NCBI GenBank assembly: GCA_018380885.1
Contig: JAGZSY010000001.1
Coordinates: 248,001-312,000, forward strand
Reading direction: 5' to 3'
DNA from: Enterocloster asparagiformis
GTDB lineage: Bacteria > Bacillota > Clostridia > Lachnospirales > Lachnospiraceae
Length of the DNA: 64,000 nt
Part shown: in pieces, positions 8,620 to 17,026 of the stretch
Numbering within the stretch: the stretch's first letter is position 1
Layout: each line of letters opens with the position of its first letter
Made by a program: the position numbers and the translations under genes
The notes under the pieces: generated by a model
Database searches by the model: none
Told to the model about the DNA's origin: nothing
What the model saw: the letters and a program-made list of their open reading frames with translations, nothing else

Positions 8620-9060
8620 TCAGTTAATGGAAATGTACTTCGGCACCTCCTCCACCTTGGGCGCATCCTTGGGAACGGTCAGGCAAAGCACGCCGTTGGC
8701 AAAGCACGCGCGGATGTCCTCCTGGCGAATCTGTTCGCCCACGTAAAAGCTTCTCTTGCAGGAACCGGTGTAGCGCTCTCTGTGGAGATAGGTGCCTTTT
8801 GCCTGCTCGTCGCTCTCCTGGGCGGCCTGGGCGCTGATGGTCAGATAGCCGTCCTTCAGCTCAATTCTGATATCTTCCTTCGAGAAGCCCGGCAGCTCCA
8901 GATCCAGCAAATAGTTGCCGTCCTTCTCGCGGATGTCGGTCCGCATAATCGGAAGGTTTTTGGGCTCCTCCGCCTTCTCGCGGCTTCCGGTAAAGAACGG
9001 ATCGTTAAAAAATTCATCAAATAAATTCAGACCATAGTTTCTTCTGGGTATCAGCATCAT
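8620..9060 (-). CDS. Small heat-shock protein, Hsp20/alpha-crystallin family
   Basis: The 146-aa protein has a short N-terminal arm (NYGLNLFDEFFNDPF) and an alpha-crystallin domain at about residues 38-135 (DIREKDGNYLLDLELPGF, then ELKDGYLTISA and the end of the domain FANGVLCLTVPK). The C-terminal tail has the IXI-like motif YISIN. It is an ATP-independent holdase that binds unfolding proteins. The start follows AAGGAGGAAATACCG. A consensus promoter overlapped by a CIRCE element lies directly upstream, so HrcA should repress it until heat stress. Confidence 0.95.
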   Translation of the reverse strand: MMLIPRRNYGLNLFDEFFNDPFFTGSREKAEEPKNLPIMRTDIREKDGNYLLDLELPGFSKEDIRIELKDGYLTISAQAAQESDEQAKGTYLHRERYTGSCKRSFYVGEQIRQEDIRACFANGVLCLTVPKDAPKVEEVPKYISIN

Positions 9061-9107
9061 CGGTATTTCCTCCTTGGTTGGTATCGGTAATTCGTTTTCA
9101 TGTCCCT

Positions 9108-9135
9108 ATTATAACACGATTGTTAGCACTGTCAA
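9108..9135 (-). promoter_or_regulatory. Consensus sigma-A promoter of hsp20
   Basis: On the minus strand there is a perfect -35 TTGACA (9130-9135), a 16-bp spacer and a perfect -10 TATAAT (9108-9113). The CIRCE operator overlaps the -35 and spacer. Confidence 0.9.
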
Positions 9136-9149
9136 GAGGTGAGTGCTAA
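9123..9149. promoter_or_regulatory. CIRCE element (HrcA operator)
   Basis: TTAGCACTG, nine bases, then GAGTGCTAA. This fits the consensus TTAGCACTC-N9-GAGTGCTAA with one mismatch in the first arm. Its overlap with the hsp20 promoter gives direct HrcA repression. Confidence 0.92.
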
Positions 9150-9184
9150 TTTTTAAACATTTTAGATTTTATTTAGAAATTGCG

Positions 9185-9212
9185 CAATTTAAAAGGCGGC
9201 CGAAGCCGCCTT
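9185..9212 (-). terminator. Intrinsic terminator after the LacI-kinase gene
   Basis: An 8-bp stem (9193-9200 with 9205-9212) closes, on the minus strand, over a TTCG tetraloop. It is followed by TTTTAAATTT and lies 6 bp after the stop codon of the gene at 9219. Confidence 0.85.
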
Positions 9213-9218
9213 GATCGT

Positions 9219-11108
9219 TTATAGCAATTCTGATTCTGTCCTTTTGATATAGGTTTCCAGCGAGTTGCGGTCAATCAGGGCGGGAATTACGCCCTGCCGG
9301 GATACGCAGAAGCCGGCGGCGTAGCTGGCGATTCTGGCGGCCTTTTCCGTGCCGTATCCGGCGGAGAGGTAGACGGCCAGGGCGGCGATGAACGCGTCGG
9401 CTGCCCCTGTGGTGTCCACAGGGGTGAATTTTGCCGGAGGCAGGTATCCGGTGAAATCAGGGGCCTTCACATAACAACCCCGGTGGCCCAGGGTGATGAT
9501 GACGGTTTTTGCCCCCATCTGCAGGAAGTGCCCGGCCCGGCCCTCGGTGTCCGCGATCTGAGGGCACAGCAGCTCGGCTTCCTTGCGGTTGGGCACGAAT
9601 ATATCGATGTACTGCATGAGATCCGGGCTGATGTGGCTGACGGCGGCGGGCTTCAGAATATTTTTGACGCCGTGTTGCCGGGCGATCACAGCGGCTTCCC
9701 GGACCGCCTCCACGGGGATTTCGGTCTGGAGCAGGCAATAGCCGGCGTTCTCAAAGAGACTGGAAAAGGCCCGGATATCGGCGGGGAGCAGCTTCTGATT
9801 GGCGCCGGTCAGGATGGTGATGGTGCTCTCGCCGTCGTTCTGGACGTGGATGTAGGCTTTTCCTGTCTCGCTGCGGGAGTCCCGGCTGATTCCCTGGACA
9901 TCCACGTGGTTTTCCTCCATACAGTTGTAGACAACGGCGGAGTCGTAGTCATTTCCCACCTTGCCGATTAAGGCGACGTCGTTGTCCAGCTTGGCCACGC
10001 CCACAGCCTGGTTGGCCCCCTTTCCGCCGGGGATGATGGAGTGCTTGCTGGTACTCACGGTGCGGCCCGGCTGGGGCAGTTCCTCCACATTCAGAGTCAC
10101 GTCGATGTTGATGCTTCCGATGACCACAATCTTTTTGGCGCTGTGTGCAAAGGGCAGTCCCAGGCTGGATTCGTTTTCCAGGGGGCAATCTGTTTGAAAA
10201 CCGGCTGCCGCGCCCTCGGTCTTTTCGCAGCGGTTGATCAGCTGCGCACAGACAAATTCCCCGAATTCATAATAGGGAATCCGCAGGGTGGAGAGTCCGG
10301 GAAAATGTACGCACTCCTCGGAGCAGTCCCGCAGGCTGACCAGGGACAGGTCGTCGGGGACTCGGTAGTGGATCTTGCCCAGCAGCTCCAGCAGGCGCAG
10401 GGAGGCGGAGTAATGGCTGCTCACAATGCCGGTGGGGGTGTGGGAAAACAACCCCGCGTGCCAGTCGTCCTGCTCGACAGGCAGATTCATGCTGTCCGTG
10501 TAGGTGAGGCCGTTGTCGAACAGGCATTTTCGGAAGCCGTCCAGCACCAGCTGGGAGCGCCTGCTGCCGGTCTGGGTCAGGCAGGCCACCTTGGTGTGGC
10601 CGCGGTCCAGAAGCAGCTTGGCGCCCTGGTAGCCGATCCGGGAAAAGTCGATGCAGGTGCCGGGGTCCGCGGGGGAATTGACGTAGCTGACCTCGATCCC
10701 CTCGCTCTCAAAATACCTTGCGTGCTCCAGGCTTTTCTCGCTGAGCGGTTCCCAGATGACGCCGTCCACCTTGTGGCGGCAGAGGGCGGTGATGTTTTTT
10801 AACTCCTGCTCGGGATCGGACATACAGTCGCAGATCAGCAGGCTGTACCCGTTTTTTTGGGCGGCCCGCAGCGCTCCGTTTAAAAACTGGCCGGTCCGGG
10901 CGGAAGCGTTTAGCAGGAGGCCCAGCATGAAGGTCTTGGCCTCGGAAATATTCTTGACGGTGCCGTAGGGCGTGTAATTGTATTCCTTTACGATTTTCAG
11001 CACACGGTTCCTGGTCTCCGCGTTGATGTTTTCGTCCTTGTTGTTCACGATCTTTGAAACAGTGGATATGGACACGCCGGCTATCCGGGCGATCTCCTTG
11101 ATTGTCAT
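9219..11108 (-). CDS. LacI-type regulator fused to a ribokinase-family (PfkB) kinase
   Basis: The start is the ATG at 11108 (MTIKEIARIAGVS), behind TCAGGAGGCCAT, giving 629 aa. Residues 1-50 are a LacI helix-turn-helix and about 55-315 a periplasmic-binding-like effector domain. From residue 325 a complete ribokinase fold follows: VVIGSINIDVTL, then IIPGGKGANQAVGVA and, near the end, DTTGAADAF with catalytic Asp571. The usual anion-hole motif GAGD reads GAAD here, so activity is uncertain. The fusion should sense a sugar and either phosphorylate it or use the kinase fold as a second sensor. It is divergent from the aldolase gene at 11537, a probable target. Confidence 0.9.
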   Translation of the reverse strand: MTIKEIARIAGVSISTVSKIVNNKDENINAETRNRVLKIVKEYNYTPYGTVKNISEAKTFMLGLLLNASARTGQFLNGALRAAQKNGYSLLICDCMSDPEQELKNITALCRHKVDGVIWEPLSEKSLEHARYFESEGIEVSYVNSPADPGTCIDFSRIGYQGAKLLLDRGHTKVACLTQTGSRRSQLVLDGFRKCLFDNGLTYTDSMNLPVEQDDWHAGLFSHTPTGIVSSHYSASLRLLELLGKIHYRVPDDLSLVSLRDCSEECVHFPGLSTLRIPYYEFGEFVCAQLINRCEKTEGAAAGFQTDCPLENESSLGLPFAHSAKKIVVIGSINIDVTLNVEELPQPGRTVSTSKHSIIPGGKGANQAVGVAKLDNDVALIGKVGNDYDSAVVYNCMEENHVDVQGISRDSRSETGKAYIHVQNDGESTITILTGANQKLLPADIRAFSSLFENAGYCLLQTEIPVEAVREAAVIARQHGVKNILKPAAVSHISPDLMQYIDIFVPNRKEAELLCPQIADTEGRAGHFLQMGAKTVIITLGHRGCYVKAPDFTGYLPPAKFTPVDTTGAADAFIAALAVYLSAGYGTEKAARIASYAAGFCVSRQGVIPALIDRNSLETYIKRTESELL

Positions 11109-11262
11109 ATGGCCTCCTGAAATGTTGTCGCATAATAAGGATAGTTCTCCCCACATTATCATATAGGAAGGCAGATTTGTCAATGTTTCTTGTACAATAT
11201 ATAGGTAAAATACATAAAAAAACTATTTAAGAAAATATTTTTTGTAATATAATGCAAAAAGC

Positions 11263-11294
11263 TTGACAAGTAACCGTTATATGGTAATATAAAA
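11263..11294 (+). promoter_or_regulatory. Probable promoter for the aldolase transcript
   Basis: A perfect -35 TTGACA (11263-11268) is followed by an AT-rich stretch with TATAAA-like -10 candidates at 16-19 bp spacing. It lies in the gap between the divergent fusion regulator and the aldolase. The segment ACCGTTATATGGT just after the -35 has short inverted ends and could be an operator, but the symmetry is weak. Confidence 0.5.
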
Positions 11295-11343
11295 ACACAA
11301 AAAAGGGATTTATGAAAATGCTTTTTTATAAAAATAGCATAAA

Positions 11344-11480
11344 ATGAGGGCGGACAAAGGCGTATTGGTTGTGGGAAGCCTGGACGTGGATATGCCGGTT
11401 TATAAGGAGGCTATGCCGCAGGATGAGGCGATCCGCTTCGCCAACCCAGCGGCCCCTCGCGGTGACGTGGGAGGGACCGC
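11344..11480 (+). pseudogene. N-terminal remnant of a PfkB-family sugar kinase
   Basis: An open frame from ATG at 11344 reads MRADKGVLVVGSLDVDMPVY, then KEAMPQDEAIRFANPAAPRG. VVGSLDVDMPVY is typical of the first strand of PfkB/ribokinase proteins. The expected GGKGAN motif and the rest of the fold never appear, and the frame degrades. There is no ribosome-binding site before the ATG. It could be a fossil of a second kinase of this locus; a chance match is possible because only some 15 residues are diagnostic. Confidence 0.4.
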
Positions 11481-11536
11481 CGAGCGCTCTGACGTCCCGG
11501 GAGGCAGCAGAACAGATAGGAGGATAAAAGTACCGC

Positions 11537-12460
11537 ATGGAACAGGAGAAAAATGGTTATTTGTCCGGGAATGCTCGGACGGAGGAGTTTGAGGGGATAT
11601 TTCCCTACATCGTCTCGCCGGTGGGCGAGGACGGGGAGATTCTGGAGGAACCGCTGCGCAGGCTGGTTTCCCACCTGATCGGCTGCGGGGTCCACGGCCT
11701 GACCCCGCTGGGAAGCACGGGAGAATTTTATTACCTGACCTGGGAGCAGAAAAAGAGGATCGTGGAGATCGTGCTGGATGAGAACAACAACCGGGTCCCT
11801 GTGGTTGCCGGGGTTACCTCCTCCAACACGAGGGAAGCATGCCGGCAGGCCCGGGAATTTGAGGCCAAGGGGGTGGACGGAATCCTCAGTATTCTGGACG
11901 TTTACTTCCCGGTGAAGCCTGAGGAGGTGGAGGAATACTATGCCAGCGTGGCGAAAAGCGTTTCCTGCCCCATCGTGCTGTACAACAACCCGCGTTTTAT
12001 GAAGTTTAATCTGGAGCTGGACACGCTGCAGGCGCTGTGCAGGATTCCCAACATCCAGTATTACAAGGATGCCACTGGGGTGACAGGGACGCTTCTGACC
12101 CTGCGCAACCGGCTGGGCGACAGGCTGAAAATTTTCAGCGCATCCGCCCATATTCCTGTGTTCGTGATGATGCTGGGAGGCGTGGGCTGGATGGCCGGCC
12201 CGGCCTGTGTGGTTCCGCGGCAGAGCGTCCGGCTCTACGAGCTGTGCAAAGCCGGGGCGTGGGAGGAGGCCATGAAGCTGCAGACAGAGCTCTGGGAACT
12301 GAACCGGGTGTTCCAGAAGTATAATCTGGCGGCCTGCATCAAGGCATGCCTGGAGATACAGGGCTTCCCGGTCGGCGATCCGATTCCGCCTATCGCAGCG
12401 CTGGGACAGGGCCCGCGGGAGGAGCTGAAAAACGTACTGGAGAAAATGGAAGCATTATAG
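11537..12460 (+). CDS. DapA/N-acetylneuraminate lyase family class I aldolase
   Basis: The 307-aa TIM-barrel protein has the family motif LGSTGEFYYLT, a catalytic Tyr149 in VLYNNP and the Schiff-base Lys177 in YYKDATG. It should cleave or form a 2-keto-3-deoxy-type sugar acid or related compound through a Schiff base with pyruvate. It is not necessarily dihydrodipicolinate synthase, because the neighbours are a sugar-kinase-fused regulator and no lysine genes. The start follows ATAGGAGGATAAAAGTACCGC. It is probably controlled by the divergent LacI fusion. The substrate is unknown. Confidence 0.88.
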   Translation: MEQEKNGYLSGNARTEEFEGIFPYIVSPVGEDGEILEEPLRRLVSHLIGCGVHGLTPLGSTGEFYYLTWEQKKRIVEIVLDENNNRVPVVAGVTSSNTREACRQAREFEAKGVDGILSILDVYFPVKPEEVEEYYASVAKSVSCPIVLYNNPRFMKFNLELDTLQALCRIPNIQYYKDATGVTGTLLTLRNRLGDRLKIFSASAHIPVFVMMLGGVGWMAGPACVVPRQSVRLYELCKAGAWEEAMKLQTELWELNRVFQKYNLAACIKACLEIQGFPVGDPIPPIAALGQGPREELKNVLEKMEAL

Positions 12461-12923
12461 TGCAAAGAAGGAAAAACGGTTGTAGATGGTTATGGTTTGC
12501 GCGGTTGTCCTGTCATCAGCCGGCTGTTCCGCCAGGCAGAGCGCCGGGACGGACAGACGGCAGCGGGGCGGCGGAGTTTGCGGCCCGCGGGGATACCGGA
12601 GCCGGGGATGACCTTCAACCGCTTTAAAATCGGCTTTGGCAGCGACCGGCAGAATATCCGCTGCGCCAAACATATCCGCGCGGAGGAATTTGTGGAAGCA
12701 TTCAAGCGCATTATGATTTCAGACTGAGGACAGAGGACGCCTTTTCGCCCAGGAATATGCCCGGCGGCATTTTCCGCAGAAGGTGTCCTTTGTTTTGCGC
12801 GGAGGAGGAAAACCGCCGGCCGGGCCGGTAAATTACTTGAAACGCGGAATCATATATGTTAGAATGGGGAGAGGTTTCCGGGCATATCCGGGGAGAACGT
12901 GAGATAAGATCAAGGAGGATACC
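12461..12923. other. Intergenic region with pyr operon promoter
   Basis: There is no gene I can support. An open frame at about 12604-12727 has no ribosome-binding site and no recognisable family. An imperfect inverted repeat at about 12728-12800 ending in TCCTTTGTTTT may terminate the aldolase transcript. A good promoter follows: TTGAAA (12837-12842), 17-bp spacer, TAGAAT (12860-12865). Only about 58 bp separate it from pyrF, too little for a PyrR attenuator. Confidence 0.6.
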
Positions 12924-13841
12924 ATGATTCAACAGTTAATTGAGAAGATAAAGAAAACGAAAGCGCCGATCTGCGTCGGTCTGGACCCTATGCTGAGCTA
13001 TATTCCGGAGCACATTTTAAAGAAGAGCTACGGCGAGTTCGGCGAGACCCTTGAGGGGGCCGCGGACGCCATCTGGCAGTTCAACAAGGAGATCGTGGAC
13101 CACACCTGCGACCTGATTCCCTCGGTGAAGCCGCAGATCGCAATGTACGAGCAGTTCGGCATCGAGGGTCTGAAGAGCTATCAGAAAACCGTGGACTACT
13201 GCCAGGAGAAGGGGCTGCTGGTGATCGGAGACGCCAAGCGCGGCGACATCGGTTCCACCTCCGCGGCCTACGCTGTGGGCCATCTGGGCAAGGTCCAGGT
13301 GGGAGGAAGCACCTACAGCGGTTTCCACACGGATTTCCTCACCGTGAACCCCTACCTGGGCACGGACGGCGTGAAGCCCTTTGTAGATGTCTGCAACACC
13401 GACGACAAGGGCCTGTTTGTGCTGGTCAAGACCTCCAATCCCTCCAGCGGCGAGTTCCAGGACCGCCTGATCGACGGCCGTCCCCTGTACGAGCTGGTGG
13501 CTGAGAAGGTAGTGGAATGGGGAAATGCCAGCATGGACGGCGACTACAGCAATGTGGGCGCGGTGGTGGGCGCGACCTACCCGGAGATGAGCAAGATTCT
13601 GCGGGGACTTATGCCTCACACCTATTTCCTGGTGCCCGGTTACGGCGCTCAGGGCGGAACCGCGGCGGATCTGGCCCACTGCTTCAATGAGGACGGCCTG
13701 GGCGCGGTGGTGAACTCCTCCCGGGGAATTATCGCCGCTTACCGCCAGGAGAAGTACAGTAAGTTCGGGCCGGAGCATTTTGCCGAGGCTTCCCGTCAGG
13801 CCGTGATCGACATGGTTGCGGATATCAACAGCGTGCTGTAA
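12924..13841 (+). CDS. pyrF: Orotidine 5'-phosphate decarboxylase
   Basis: The 305-aa protein belongs to the longer type of OMP decarboxylase common in Clostridia and Actinobacteria. It contains the active-site segment DAKRGDIGSTSAAYA, with Lys and Asp of the catalytic array, an N-terminal ICVGLDP and a phosphate-gripper region LVPGYGAQGG. It converts OMP to UMP, the last step of de novo pyrimidine synthesis. It is the first gene of the pyrF-pyrK-pyrD-pyrE run, with start behind AAGGAGGATACC. Confidence 0.95.
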   Translation: MIQQLIEKIKKTKAPICVGLDPMLSYIPEHILKKSYGEFGETLEGAADAIWQFNKEIVDHTCDLIPSVKPQIAMYEQFGIEGLKSYQKTVDYCQEKGLLVIGDAKRGDIGSTSAAYAVGHLGKVQVGGSTYSGFHTDFLTVNPYLGTDGVKPFVDVCNTDDKGLFVLVKTSNPSSGEFQDRLIDGRPLYELVAEKVVEWGNASMDGDYSNVGAVVGATYPEMSKILRGLMPHTYFLVPGYGAQGGTAADLAHCFNEDGLGAVVNSSRGIIAAYRQEKYSKFGPEHFAEASRQAVIDMVADINSVL

Positions 13842-13859
13842 GGAATGGAGTGTAGTTAA

Positions 13860-14645
13860 ATGGCAAAGGTTAAGGTGACGGCGGAGATTACAGCTCAGGA
13901 GCAGCTGGCCGCCGGGATATACAGTATGTGGATTCAGGTTCCCCAGATCGCTTCCCAGGCCGCGGCCGGGCAGTTTGTGGACCTGTACTCAAAGGACGGC
14001 TCCCGTCTGCTTCCCAGGCCCATCAGCCTGTGCGGCATCGACCGGGAGCAGGGCAGGATCCGCCTGGTGTACCGGGTGGCGGGAGCCGGCACGGAGGAGT
14101 TCTCCCATCTGCGGGCCGAGGACACCATCGACGTGCTGGGGCCGCTGGGCAATGGCTTTACGCTCCGGGAGGGGAAGAAAGCGTTTCTGATCGGCGGCGG
14201 CATCGGCGTTCCGCCCATGCTGGAGCTGGCGAAGGAGCTGAGCGCGGCGAACGGGCGGGAGCAGGTACAGGCGGTGCTGGGATACCGGGACAGCCAGCTG
14301 TTCCTCAAGGAAGAGTTTGAGCCCTGGGCGTTGGTGTATGTTGCCACGGAGGACGGCAGCGCCGGTACCGCGGGCAACGTGCTGGATGCCATCCGGAAGA
14401 ACGGGCTGGACGCCCAGGTGATCTACGCCTGCGGCCCCACCCCCATGCTGCGCGCCCTCAAGGCCTACGCGGCGGAGCAGGGCATCGAGTGCTGGCTGAG
14501 CCTGGAGGAGAAGATGGCCTGCGGGGTCGGCGCATGTCTGGCCTGCGTCTGCCAATCCAAAGAGGTGGACGGACATTCCCACGTGCACAACAAGCGCGTC
14601 TGCAAGGACGGCCCTGTGTTCCTGGCGGATGAGATCGAGCTGTGA
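13860..14645 (+). CDS. pyrK: Dihydroorotate dehydrogenase electron-transfer subunit
   Basis: The 261-aa protein has a ferredoxin-reductase-like FAD domain (LLPRPISLCGID), an NAD-binding domain (FLIGGGIGVPPMLELAKEL) and a C-terminal [2Fe-2S] cluster motif with Cys residues in CGVGACLACVC plus a later Cys. With the PyrD subunit it forms the heterotetrameric class 1B enzyme that passes electrons from dihydroorotate to NAD+. It follows pyrF by 18 bp and precedes pyrD by a short gap, as usual for this operon. Confidence 0.95.
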   Translation: MAKVKVTAEITAQEQLAAGIYSMWIQVPQIASQAAAGQFVDLYSKDGSRLLPRPISLCGIDREQGRIRLVYRVAGAGTEEFSHLRAEDTIDVLGPLGNGFTLREGKKAFLIGGGIGVPPMLELAKELSAANGREQVQAVLGYRDSQLFLKEEFEPWALVYVATEDGSAGTAGNVLDAIRKNGLDAQVIYACGPTPMLRALKAYAAEQGIECWLSLEEKMACGVGACLACVCQSKEVDGHSHVHNKRVCKDGPVFLADEIEL

Positions 14646-14661
14646 CGGAGGTGCGGGCGTG

Positions 14662-15591
14662 ATGAATACGGATAAAAAACAGTGTAATATTAATATGGAA
14701 GTGGAGATCGCGGGCGTGAAGCTGAAAAACCCGGTGATGGAGGCTTCCGGTACCTTTGGCTCAGGCGAGGAGTACAGCGAGTTCGTGGATTTGAACCGTC
14801 TGGGCGCGGTGGTGACAAAGGGCGTGGCCAATGTGCCCTGGCCCGGGAATCCCACTCCCAGGATCGCGGAGACCTACGGCGGTATGATCAACGCCATCGG
14901 TCTGCAAAACCCCGGCATCGACGTGTTCGCGGGGCGGGACATCCCTTTCCTCAGGCAGTTTGACACCAAGATTGTGGTCAACGTCTGCGGCAGGACCACA
15001 GAGGATTACATCGACGTGGTGGAGCGGCTGGGAGACGAACCGGTGGATCTGCTGGAGATCAATATTTCCTGCCCCAACGTGAAGGAGGGCGGCATCGCCT
15101 TCGGACAGGACCCGAAGGCGGTAGAGGCCATCACCAGGGCGGTGAAGGCCCGCGCCAGACAGCCCATTATCATGAAGCTGAGCCCCAACGTGACGGATAT
15201 CACCGTCATGGCGAAGGCGGCGGAGGCGGGCGGAGCGGACGCCATTTCCCTGATCAACACGCTGACTGGGATGAAAATCGATGTGAACCGCAGGACCTTT
15301 GCCCTGGCCAACAGAACGGGCGGCTTGTCCGGCCCGGCCATCAAGCCGGTGGCGGTGCGCATGGTTTACCAGGTGGCCCAGACCGTTAAGGTGCCGATTA
15401 TCGGCATGGGCGGAATCTGCAACGCTGAGGACGCGCTGGAGTTTATTCTGGCGGGAGCCACGGCGGTGTCCATCGGCACGGCCAATTTCCACAACCCCTA
15501 CGCCACGGTGGAGACCGTGGACGGAATTCGCGATTATATGGAAAAAAATGGAATACAGGATATCAAGGAGCTGATCGGCGCGGTGCGCTGA
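14662..15591 (+). CDS. pyrD: Dihydroorotate dehydrogenase, class 1B catalytic subunit
   Basis: The start is taken at the ATG at 14662, after GGAGGTGCGGGCGTG; a GTG one codon earlier is also possible. The roughly 309-aa FMN-binding TIM barrel has NPVMEASGTFGSG near the N-terminus, the active-site Cys in NISCPNVKEGG and the FMN-phosphate site MGGICNAEDALEFI near the C-terminus. It oxidises dihydroorotate to orotate together with PyrK. It sits 16 bp after pyrK. Confidence 0.95.
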   Translation: MNTDKKQCNINMEVEIAGVKLKNPVMEASGTFGSGEEYSEFVDLNRLGAVVTKGVANVPWPGNPTPRIAETYGGMINAIGLQNPGIDVFAGRDIPFLRQFDTKIVVNVCGRTTEDYIDVVERLGDEPVDLLEINISCPNVKEGGIAFGQDPKAVEAITRAVKARARQPIIMKLSPNVTDITVMAKAAEAGGADAISLINTLTGMKIDVNRRTFALANRTGGLSGPAIKPVAVRMVYQVAQTVKVPIIGMGGICNAEDALEFILAGATAVSIGTANFHNPYATVETVDGIRDYMEKNGIQDIKELIGAVR

Positions 15592-15671
15592 CCGCAGCAG
15601 GCGGGCGCAAGCGGGCCCGGCTGTGGGGCCAGGCCGCCCTCTTAATACGTGATTAGATGAGGAGATTGAAC

Positions 15672-16355
15672 ATGGAGAGCTATAAGCAGGAATTTATTGA
15701 ATTTATGGTTGAGAGCAAAGTGCTCAAGTTTGGCGAGTTTACTTTAAAGAGCGGGCGCAAGTCCCCGTTTTTCATGAACGCGGGCAGCTATGTGACCGGA
15801 ACGCAGTTAAAGAAGCTGGGCGAATACTACGCCAAGGCCATTCACGACAATTTTGGCCTGGATTTTGACGTGCTGTTCGGGCCGGCCTACAAGGGAATCC
15901 CCTTAAGCGTCGCCACCACCATGGCCATCAGCGACCTCTACGGCAAGGATATCCGCTACTGCTCCAACCGCAAGGAGGTCAAGGACCACGGAAGCGATGC
16001 GGGCGTGCTTTTGGGCAGCCCCATCCAGGACGGCGACAGGGTGGTGATCATTGAGGATGTGACCACCTCCGGCAAGTCCATCGAGGAGACCTACCCCATT
16101 ATCAAGGCCCAGGGCAATGTGGAGATCGCCGGGCTGATCGTTTCCTTAAACCGCATGGAGCGCGGCAAGGGCACCAAGGGCGCGCTGGATGAGATCAGGG
16201 AGCTGTACGGCTTCCCCACCGCCGCTATCGTAACCATGGAGGATGTGACGGAGCATCTCTACAACCGCGAGTGCAACGGAACTGTTGTAATTGACGACAA
16301 GATCAAGGCGGCGCTGGACGCTTACTATGAGCAGTACGGCGCGGTCCGGGATTGA
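15672..16355 (+). CDS. pyrE: Orotate phosphoribosyltransferase
   Basis: The start at 15672 follows GAGGAGATTGAAC; an in-frame ATG five codons earlier overlaps the ribosome-binding site. The 227-aa protein has FTLKSGRKSPFF at the orotate side and the PRPP-binding motif VVIIEDVTTSGKS. It makes OMP from orotate and PRPP. An 80-bp GC-rich gap separates it from pyrD, but no clear terminator is present, so co-transcription is likely. Confidence 0.95.
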   Translation: MESYKQEFIEFMVESKVLKFGEFTLKSGRKSPFFMNAGSYVTGTQLKKLGEYYAKAIHDNFGLDFDVLFGPAYKGIPLSVATTMAISDLYGKDIRYCSNRKEVKDHGSDAGVLLGSPIQDGDRVVIIEDVTTSGKSIEETYPIIKAQGNVEIAGLIVSLNRMERGKGTKGALDEIRELYGFPTAAIVTMEDVTEHLYNRECNGTVVIDDKIKAALDAYYEQYGAVRD

Positions 16356-16379
16356 CAGCTGACAGCAAGGAGAGTGTCT

Positions 16380-16538
16380 ATGAATCAGATGGAGAAAGTA
16401 TATAAGACTATGCGCAACACCGGAGCCGGGAGCATCGCCATCGGCGTGATCATCGCGGTGACCGGACTGACCGTGGGAATCGTGGCCATTATCAATGGAG
16501 CGCTGCTGCTGAAGCGCAAATCCGACATTATCTTTTAA
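16380..16538 (+). CDS. Small single-pass membrane protein (52 aa)
   Basis: The ORF starts at ATG 16380 behind CAAGGAGAGTGTCT, 24 bp after pyrE. It encodes a charged N-terminus (MNQMEKVYKTMRNTGAG), one long hydrophobic helix at about residues 18-45 rich in Ile, Val and Gly, and a basic C-terminus LLLKRKSDIIF. It is not a family I can name. Its tight spacing after pyrE and before the VanZ-like gene and its strong ribosome-binding site support expression. Confidence 0.75.
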   Translation: MNQMEKVYKTMRNTGAGSIAIGVIIAVTGLTVGIVAIINGALLLKRKSDIIF

Positions 16539-16549
16539 GCGAGGCACCC

Positions 16550-17026
16550 ATGATTCGAAACACCACAAAACGCCAGAAGCTTGGCTGGGTGCTGTTTATC
16601 CTGTACCTTTGCCTGCTGGCCTATTTTATGTTTTTTTCCGAGAGCTTCGGGCGGACGGACACGGACAGGGGCTACGCCTATAACCTGGTCCCATTTAAGG
16701 AGATCATGCGGTTTATACGCTACCGCGGCACAGTGGGTTTTTGGGCGTTCCTGATCAATATCGTGGGAAATGTGGCGGCATTCCTGCCCTGCGGTTTCTT
16801 TCTGCCGATTGTCAGCCGCAGGAGCAAACGGTGGTACAGGGCCATTGTATTTAGCTTTGCATTTAGTTTTATGTTGGAGACAATCCAACTGATTTTTAAG
16901 GTCGGAAGTTTTGACGTGGACGATATGATACTGAATACGCTGGGCGCCGCCCTGGGCTTTGTGTGTTACCAGGCGGTCCAGCGCACGAGAATATATTTGC
17001 GCAAAAAGGAGGGATACAGGCGGTGA
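16550..17026 (+). CDS. VanZ-like family membrane protein
   Basis: The 158-aa protein has four hydrophobic segments and VanZ-family features: YAYNLVPFKEIMRFI, then NIVGNVAAFLPCGFFLPI and FSFMLETIQL with FDVDDMILNTLGAALGF. VanZ proteins are polytopic membrane proteins of poorly defined role; VanZ itself lowers teicoplanin susceptibility. The gene overlaps the next one by four bases (GTGA), so the two are probably made together. Confidence 0.9.
   Translation: MIRNTTKRQKLGWVLFILYLCLLAYFMFFSESFGRTDTDRGYAYNLVPFKEIMRFIRYRGTVGFWAFLINIVGNVAAFLPCGFFLPIVSRRSKRWYRAIVFSFAFSFMLETIQLIFKVGSFDVDDMILNTLGAALGFVCYQAVQRTRIYLRKKEGYRR

Noticed and set aside
11537..12460. Assignment of the aldolase as dihydrodipicolinate synthase
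   Set aside because: Family motifs fit, but the sugar-kinase-fused regulator next to it and lack of lysine genes argue for a sugar-acid aldolase.
12604..12727. Short open frame after the aldolase gene
   Set aside because: No ribosome-binding site, no family match; may be a gene fossil but the evidence is too thin.
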